22,841 nucleotides of DNA. Origin: an uncultured Bacteroides sp. (GTDB lineage Bacteria; Bacteroidota; Bacteroidia; Bacteroidales; Bacteroidaceae). The first letter of the stretch is position 1. Each line of letters opens with the position of its first letter. A program made the translations under genes and the position numbers. The stretch is taken from the NCBI GenBank assembly GCA_900551645.1, contig URWP01000017.1, positions 1-22,841 of the forward strand, in the 5' to 3' direction. This document shows, in pieces, positions 22,804 to 22,841 of the stretch. Below the pieces are notes generated by a model. It searched no databases and had not been told where the DNA came from. It was given only the letters and a program-made list of their open reading frames with translations.

Positions 22804-22841
22804 TTAAAAATTAGCCCAGCCTAAGCGGCTCTGGCAGTAAA
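22804..22841. other. Possible end of an inserted element at window edge
   Basis: Directly beyond the last open codon of the truncated kinase the sequence becomes richer in G and C and can fold as CCA-GCC-TAAGC-GGC-TC-TGG (22817-22835), a hairpin with a 2-nt bulge. Together with the loss of the kinase N-terminus, this suggests a junction with foreign DNA. Too little sequence is present to name an element. Confidence 0.3.

Noticed and set aside
22804..22841. Group II intron domain V at the window edge
   Set aside because: A GAGCCG string is present on the minus strand, but the rest does not form the 34-nt domain V hairpin.

Overview
The window looks like chromosomal DNA from a Bacteroidales bacterium, most likely Bacteroides or a close relative such as Phocaeicola. 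Three things point there: many gene starts are preceded by the Bacteroidetes promoter signature (-33 TTTG, -7 TAnnTTTG); aconitase, isocitrate dehydrogenase and citrate synthase genes lie together, with a mitochondrial-type aconitase; and the lipoproteins and lysyl-tRNA synthetase have Bacteroidetes features. No RNA genes, CRISPR array or complete mobile element were seen.

Layout. (1) 1-2057, minus: a transglutaminase-like lipoprotein cut by the window edge. (2) 2241-6428: an amino-sugar block. A canonical glucosamine-6-phosphate deaminase gene (nagB) is followed by a NagB-like/LmbE deacetylase fusion whose NagB half has lost key catalytic residues. A ROK-family regulator is divergent from them across a 168-bp two-promoter region. 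(3) 6496-11698, minus: lysS, gpsA, pgi and a HAD sugar-phosphatase/mutase gene, with an inverted repeat at each of the three junctions. (4) 12008-17115, plus: a promoter, then acn, icd, citrate synthase and a terminator. icd carries a frameshift that looks like a 5-bp deletion and removes the conserved cofactor loop and the C-terminus. (5) 17599-17871: an HU-family nucleoid protein. (6) 18116-20485, minus: a 70-residue proline/histidine-rich lipoprotein, an OmpR-type response regulator and its sensor kinase. (7) 20786-21670, plus: two small uncharacterised membrane proteins. (8) 21775-22803, minus: a second, paralogous sensor kinase lacking its N-terminus. Its frame ends at a stop codon next to a GC-richer hairpin at the window edge, possibly the end of an inserted element.

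How the parts work together. The nag block should send amino-sugar phosphate to fructose-6-phosphate, with the ROK protein as probable sugar-responsive regulator. pgi and gpsA connect central sugar metabolism to glycerol-3-phosphate. The acn-icd-citrate synthase operon is the oxidative branch to 2-oxoglutarate and glutamate, and as written it is broken at icd. Between the two-component genes and the membrane pair lie three head-to-tail 11-bp repeats (TAAC every 11 bp) just upstream of a -7 element, a plausible binding site for the OmpR-type regulator encoded next door. The least explained region is 18116-22841.
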